DNA from: Candidatus Aminicenantota bacterium
Lineage (GTDB): Bacteria > Acidobacteriota > Aminicenantia > UBA2199
DNA: 26,598 nt
Direction: 5' to 3'
NCBI GenBank assembly: GCA_020355945.1
Contig: CP070627.1
Location: 60,105-86,702, forward strand
In this document: piece after piece, positions 20,301 through 26,300 of the stretch
Numbering within the stretch: the stretch's first letter is position 1
How the letters are laid out: the number at the start of each line of letters is the position of its first letter
Notes under the pieces: generated by a model
Seen by the model: the letters and a program-made list of their open reading frames with translations, nothing else
What the model was told of the DNA's origin: nothing
Database searches by the model: none
Made by a program: the position numbers and the translations under genes

Positions 20301-23300
20301 CAATTTGATGCTGCATTTTTCAATTATACACGCCAGGAAGTACAGGTAATGGACCCGCAGATACGAATTTTCCATGAATGTGTGTGGGAGGCCCTGGAAG
20401 ATGCCGGCTATAACCCGGAAACTTATCATAAACCCATTGGTTTGTATACCGGGGCCTCTAATAACTTAGGTTGGGAGGTGTTGGCCCATTTACTGGCCCG
20501 GGATGAAATGATGAATAGTTTCCAGGCAGTGCAATTAACAAACAGTCATTTCATTCCCAACTGGATATCTTACAAGTTAGATTTAAAAGGTCCGGCGGTA
20601 TATGTGTCCACCGCCTGTTCCACTTCGCTGACAGCCATTCATACCGCTTATAATGCGTTATTAACCGGTGATTGTGCCCTGGCATTGGCAGGGGGAGTGA
20701 GCCTGAAAGTGGAAGAAAAGGCAGGGTACCTGTACCAGGAAGGTGTAGTATTATCCCCGGATGGCCACTGCCGCGCCTTTGACAACAGTGCCAAAGGCAC
20801 GGTAGGTGGAGAAGGCGCTGTGGCGGTGCTGCTCAAACCACTGGAACAGGCCGTCCAGGATGGCGACCATGTTTATGCGGTGATTAAATCGTCAGCAATG
20901 AATAATGATGGGTCCCAAAGGGTAGGGTTCTCCGCACCCAGTGTTGACGGTCAAGCCGAAGCTATTTCCCGGGTTTTTCGCCGGGCAGGTATTCCCCCGG
21001 AAAGTATTACCTTTGTGGAGACTCATGGAACCGGGACCATCCTGGGCGACCCCATTGAAATAAAAGCCTTAAAACAAGCCTTTAATACCCGGGAAAAAGG
21101 GTTCTGCGCCATCGGCTCGGTGAAGAGTAATATCGGTCACCTGGACAGTGCCGGTGGTGCCGCGGGTTTTGTTAAGGTAGCCCTGGCATTAAAACATAAA
21201 AAAATTCCCCCGACACTGCATTTTGAAATACCCAATAGGCAATTGGACCTGGTTGACAGTCCTTTTTATGTGAATACGTTTCTCAGGCATTGGGAGCCCG
21301 GTGCTTACCCGCTGCGAGCCGGGGTCAGTTCCTTTGGCATCGGGGGCACCAATGTGCATATGGTATTGGAAGAAGCACCAGAGGGGACAGGGGGGCTTGC
21401 CCCCGTGGATACTGCGCAGCCCTCACAACAATACCAATTAATCTTATTGTCTGCCAAAACTCAATCCGCCCTGGACCTGGCAGCCAAAAACCTGGCGGAA
21501 TACTTAAGGAAAAACCCGGGCATTGACCTGGCGGACCTGGCATATACCTTGCAAATCGGGCGGAAAACCTTCAACTATCGTTGGATGACCGTATGTTCCA
21601 CCCTGCAGGAAGCCGCCGCAGCCCTGGCTGAACCCCAAGTAGGGACTGAAAAACCTGGACCGGCCACTGACAGTGAGGCGCAATCGCTCAGGCAAATCGG
21701 CCAATCATGGCTTAAGGGCCGGGAAATAGACTGGATGGCATTTTACCGGGGAAAGAAACGATACCGGCTTTCGCTGCCCACCTACCCCTTTGAAGGACAG
21801 CGCTATTGGATCAAAGGGGACCCCTGGCAAATTAAAGATTTACAACAGGAATCCCCAAAACCTCAACCGGCTCGAAAAGAGGATATAGCTGATTGGTTTT
21901 ATGTTCCCCGTTGGACGCCTTTTACCCCGGTAATGACTCATCAAGACAAAAAGGAGTCCCGGTGTTTTCTTTTATTTATCAATAAACACCCGTTGGTTTT
22001 GCAGTTGGTGCAGCGCCTGCGCTCGGCAGGCACAGGGGAAGGCGAAAACCATGTGGTGGTCATTGTGGCAAAAGGTAATGCCTTTAAAAAGGCAGGAGAT
22101 CATGAATTTTTAATAAATCCCCACAACAAAGATGATTACCGTAAATTATTTACAGAGTTGAACCGGATGCGGGTATTTCCCAATTGCATCGTTCACACCT
22201 GGAATGTGACAGGTGCGGATGAGCAGTTTGAACCCGGGGTTATCGGTCCGGGTTTTTACAGCCTGGTTTACCTGGCGGCAGTCATTGGCGAACAGGATTT
22301 CAGCGGGGAAATCCGCATCGATATGGTAAGCACCGGGCTCCAGGAAGTCATTGGCAATGAACCGATAGTCCCGGAAAAAGCCGTGATTTTGGGTCCCCTT
22401 AAAGTCATTCCCCAGGAATATCCTTATATTATTTGCCGCAGCATCGATATCGAACTACCACCGGCGGGAAGCTCCCGGGAATCCATACTTACCGATTATT
22501 TAGTCCATGAGTTTTTAACTGGAGTCGAAGGGAATCCCGGTTTTTCCGGCAGTGATATTGCCTATCGCAATCAATACCGGTGGGTTAAGGGTTATGAACC
22601 TGTCCGCCTGGAGGCTCCCCCGGGGGAAATCCCGGTTTTAAGAGACCGGGGCGTTTACTTGATAACCGGTGGGTGCGGAGGCATCGGATATGTATTGGCC
22701 CAATACCTGGTTAAACGGGTGCGGGCGCGGTTGGTACTTACCGGCCGGTCTGCGCTGGTACCCGGGGAAGCCAGTGATCCTAAAATGATGAAGATTAATC
22801 ACCTGGAAGCCGCGGGAGCAGAGGTGTTGTATTTTGCCGCGGATGCGGCTGACAAGCGTCGTATGGCAGAAGTGGTGGAAAAAGCGGAAGAGGCCTTCGC
22901 ACCGATCAACGGTGTCATCCATGCGGCAGGGACTACCACGGGTAAATCCGTTGCCTGCCCGGTTGAAGAGGTGGGAGAAGCTGAGTGCCAGGACCAGTTT
23001 AGGCCCAAGATTCAGGGCACATTGGTATTGGCTAAACTGTTTCGAGACCGGGCATTGGATTTTTGTTTGTTGACCTCTTCATTATCGCCTATATTAGGAG
23101 GATTGGGTTTTTGTGCATATTCTGCAGCCAATGCGTTTATGGATGCATTTTCTTTTCAAACCAACCGCAGCGGTTCCACCCGTTGGCTCAGCGTGAACTG
23201 GGCGGATTGGAATTTTCCCCAGCAGAGAAATATATCATTGGTATTAGGGGCGTCAGTGACTGAATCGCTTATCACTCCCGAAGAAGGAACAGAAACTTTC

Positions 23301-26300
23301 CAGCGTATTTTAACCCTGGTTCCTTCACCGGTTCAGCAGGTGATCGTATCGGCCGGTGATTTACAAACCCGGATTCAGCAATGGGTGAACCTGGAGTCCT
23401 TGCGTACAGCGAAAAGCGACTTCCCGGAACCGGCAGATACCACAGGAACCCCAGGCCAGTTTTATGCCCGTCCCCATCTAACCACCGCGTATATTGCTCC
23501 ACGCACACCAGTGGAACAAACCATTGCCCATGTCTGGCAGCAGCAGTTCGGGTTTGAAAAAATCGGTATCCGGGATGATTTCTTTGAATTGGGTGGGGAT
23601 TCCTTAAAAGCCATATCTATGATTTCCAGGATTCACAAAGATTTGCAGACCCGGGTCCGGTTAAACGATTTCTTCGCCCGTCCCGACATTGAAAGCCTGG
23701 CCCAATATATAACCGCTGCTGAAAAGGGTGAATATGCCTCTGTTCCTCCCGTAGAAAAAAGAGAATATTATGTTTTATCACCGGCTCAAAAGCGATTATA
23801 TTTACTGGATCGAATGGAAAACCTGGGAACCAGTTATAACATGCCCCTGGCAATCGTATTGACAGGGGAACCGGACAGGGAACGCCTCCGCGAAGTATTC
23901 GCCGCTTTGATCCAACGGCATGAAAGTTTCCGCACTTGCTTTAAAATGCTGGAAGACCAGCCGGTCCAGGTGGTCCACCAAGAGGTGGAATTTGAAATCC
24001 AGTATTTTGGAATCCACGAAATACACGAAAAAGTTTATTTAGCCACAGAGGACACAGAGAACACAGAGGGGGTGGCACCCCCAACCTATTATTGCAGCAG
24101 GAATACGCAAATGCCGGATGAAAAATTTTGGAATGAAAACAAGGTTTTGCAACATAGTAATACAGAGGGAACAGCCTGCAGCCCGCAGCCCGAAATCGCT
24201 CTTATAAGTTCTTTTATCCGTCCCTTTGATCTCTCCGGGGCGCCGCTCTTACGGGTGGGTTTGATTTACCTGGAAAAACAAAGACATATCCTGGTGGTGG
24301 AGATGCACCATATTATTACCGACGGTATTTCTCATCAAGTACTGGTCCGGGACTTTATGGCCCTATATGAACAAAAGCCGCTGCCGCCTTTATCTCTTCA
24401 ATATAAAGATTATGCACAATGGCAGAGTTCTACCCAACAGCGGGAATCGGTCAACCAACAGGAAGAATTTTGGCTAAAGCAATTGCAAGGGGAAATACCG
24501 GTCCTGGACCTGCCTCTCGATTATGCCAGGCCGGTGGTTCGCGGTTTTACCGGCGGGGCTGTAAACGGGGAATTAAGTGGAGAACAGTTAAACCGGTTAA
24601 AGGAAATTGCCCGGTCTCAAGGGGCCACACTTTTTATCGTCCTGTTGGCAGTTTATAATATTTTCTTAGCTAAAATCAGCGGTCAGGAGGATATCCTGGT
24701 GGGAACACCCACGGCTGGCCGCCGACATGCGAACCTGGAAACCATCATCGGCATGTTTGTCAATACCCTTGTACTGCGAAATTATCCACTCTCCCGGGAA
24801 ACCTTTGACCGGTTCCTCCGGCAAGTGAAACAACAAACCCTGCCAGCCTTTGAAAACCAGGACTATCCATTTGAAGAACTGGTGGAAAAAGTGGTAAAGG
24901 AAAGGGATACCAGCCGCAATCCCTTGTTCGATACCGCATTTGTGCTCCAGAGTCAGGTCAGTGGAGACCTGCCCTTACCCGGAAGTGGGGAAACCACCAT
25001 GGGTGATTTAACCATAAAACCCCTGGAACTGGAAAAAAACGCATCTCCCTTTGACCTGATCCTGGAAATGATAGAACTGGAAGAAAAAATACACTTTTCG
25101 CTTCAATATTGCGATAAGTTGTTTGCACGGGAAACCATCCGGCGGTTTACCGGGTATCTCAAACAGCTAATATCATCGGTTATAGAGAATCCCGGGGTGA
25201 GGATATGTGAAATCGATATGATACCGGGAGAAGAGAAACAGCGGCTATTACATGAATTCAACCAGGCGGATATGGAATTTCCCCGTGAAAAGACCCTTCA
25301 TGGGTTATTTACGGAACAGGCGGAACAAAACCCGGATCGAATAGCCCTGGTGGGACCAAAATTACAAAATACAAATTACAAAATACAAACAAATTCCAAA
25401 TCACAAAATACAAATTACAAACAAATTGATGTCCTTCGGGCAGATGTAAACGCCTTTGCCGAGGGGCATCTCTCCTACAATGAGTTGAATGATAGGTCTA
25501 ACCAATTGGCGCACGTTTTAATAGAAAAGGGCGTTCAACCGGACACCATTGTGGGTATCATGCTAGACCGATGTGTAGAAATGATTATTGGACTCCTGGG
25601 CATACTAAAAGCTGGCGGCGCGTATTTGCCTATCGATCCCGGGTACCCGGAAGAACGAAAACAATACATGCTGGCTGACAGCAAGGCACGGATTCTATTG
25701 ACCTTATCAAATCATTCTTCCTGGTTTTTCTCTACGCCGGAGGCGTTTAAAACTTGCCCGAAGGGCACCTCTTCCCGCCTGCACCTATCATCTGCACCTG
25801 CCACCTCTTTAGCTTACACCATCTACACTTCCGGTACTACAGGGAAGTCCAAAGGTACGCTTACTACTCATCGTAATGTGATCCGGGTGGTAAAAAATAC
25901 CAATTATATTGAATTGAAAAACAGCGACCGCATCCTGCAATTATCCAATTATGCATTTGACGGGTCTACCTTCGATATATACGGGGCCCTGTTGAACGGT
26001 GCCCTATTGGTAATGATTAAAAAAGAAGATGTATTAAATGGAGAGCGGCTTTCCCGTATCATCGCATATGAACAAATAACGGTTTTTTTCCTGACCACTG
26101 CATTATTTAACACAATCGTTGATATCAACCCGGATTGCCTGTCCGGGGTACGGAAAGTACTTTTCGGGGGAGAACAAATATCTGTCCCTCACACCCGGCG
26201 TGCACTGGACCACCTGGGTAAAAACAGGATCATTCATGTCTATGGACCCACCGAAACTACTGTATATGCTACTTATTATTTTATTAATACCATCGATGAA

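Larger units (their letters stand above)
20106..23720 (+). other. Module 5: KS2-KR2-ACP2, AT domain missing
   Basis: KS2 (residues about 4907-5331) has an intact Cys5077, His5213, His5251 triad. The KS-AT linker and the post-AT linker (LPTYPFEGQRYW) are both present but lie only about 100 residues apart; no GHSxGE is found. KR2 has TGGCGGIG from 5760, a conserved Lys in FRPKIQG, the SS.LSPILGG stretch and Tyr5911 (CAYSAAN), so it should reduce. ACP2 has Ser6072 in LGGDSL. Malonyl units must come from AT1 or a separate acyltransferase. It should extend the A3 amino acid to a second gamma-amino-beta-hydroxy acid. Confidence 0.87.

Noticed and set aside
21640..21730. A residual AT domain in module 5
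   Set aside because: No GHSxGE or substrate-arginine motif, and only about 30 residues lie between the two linkers.
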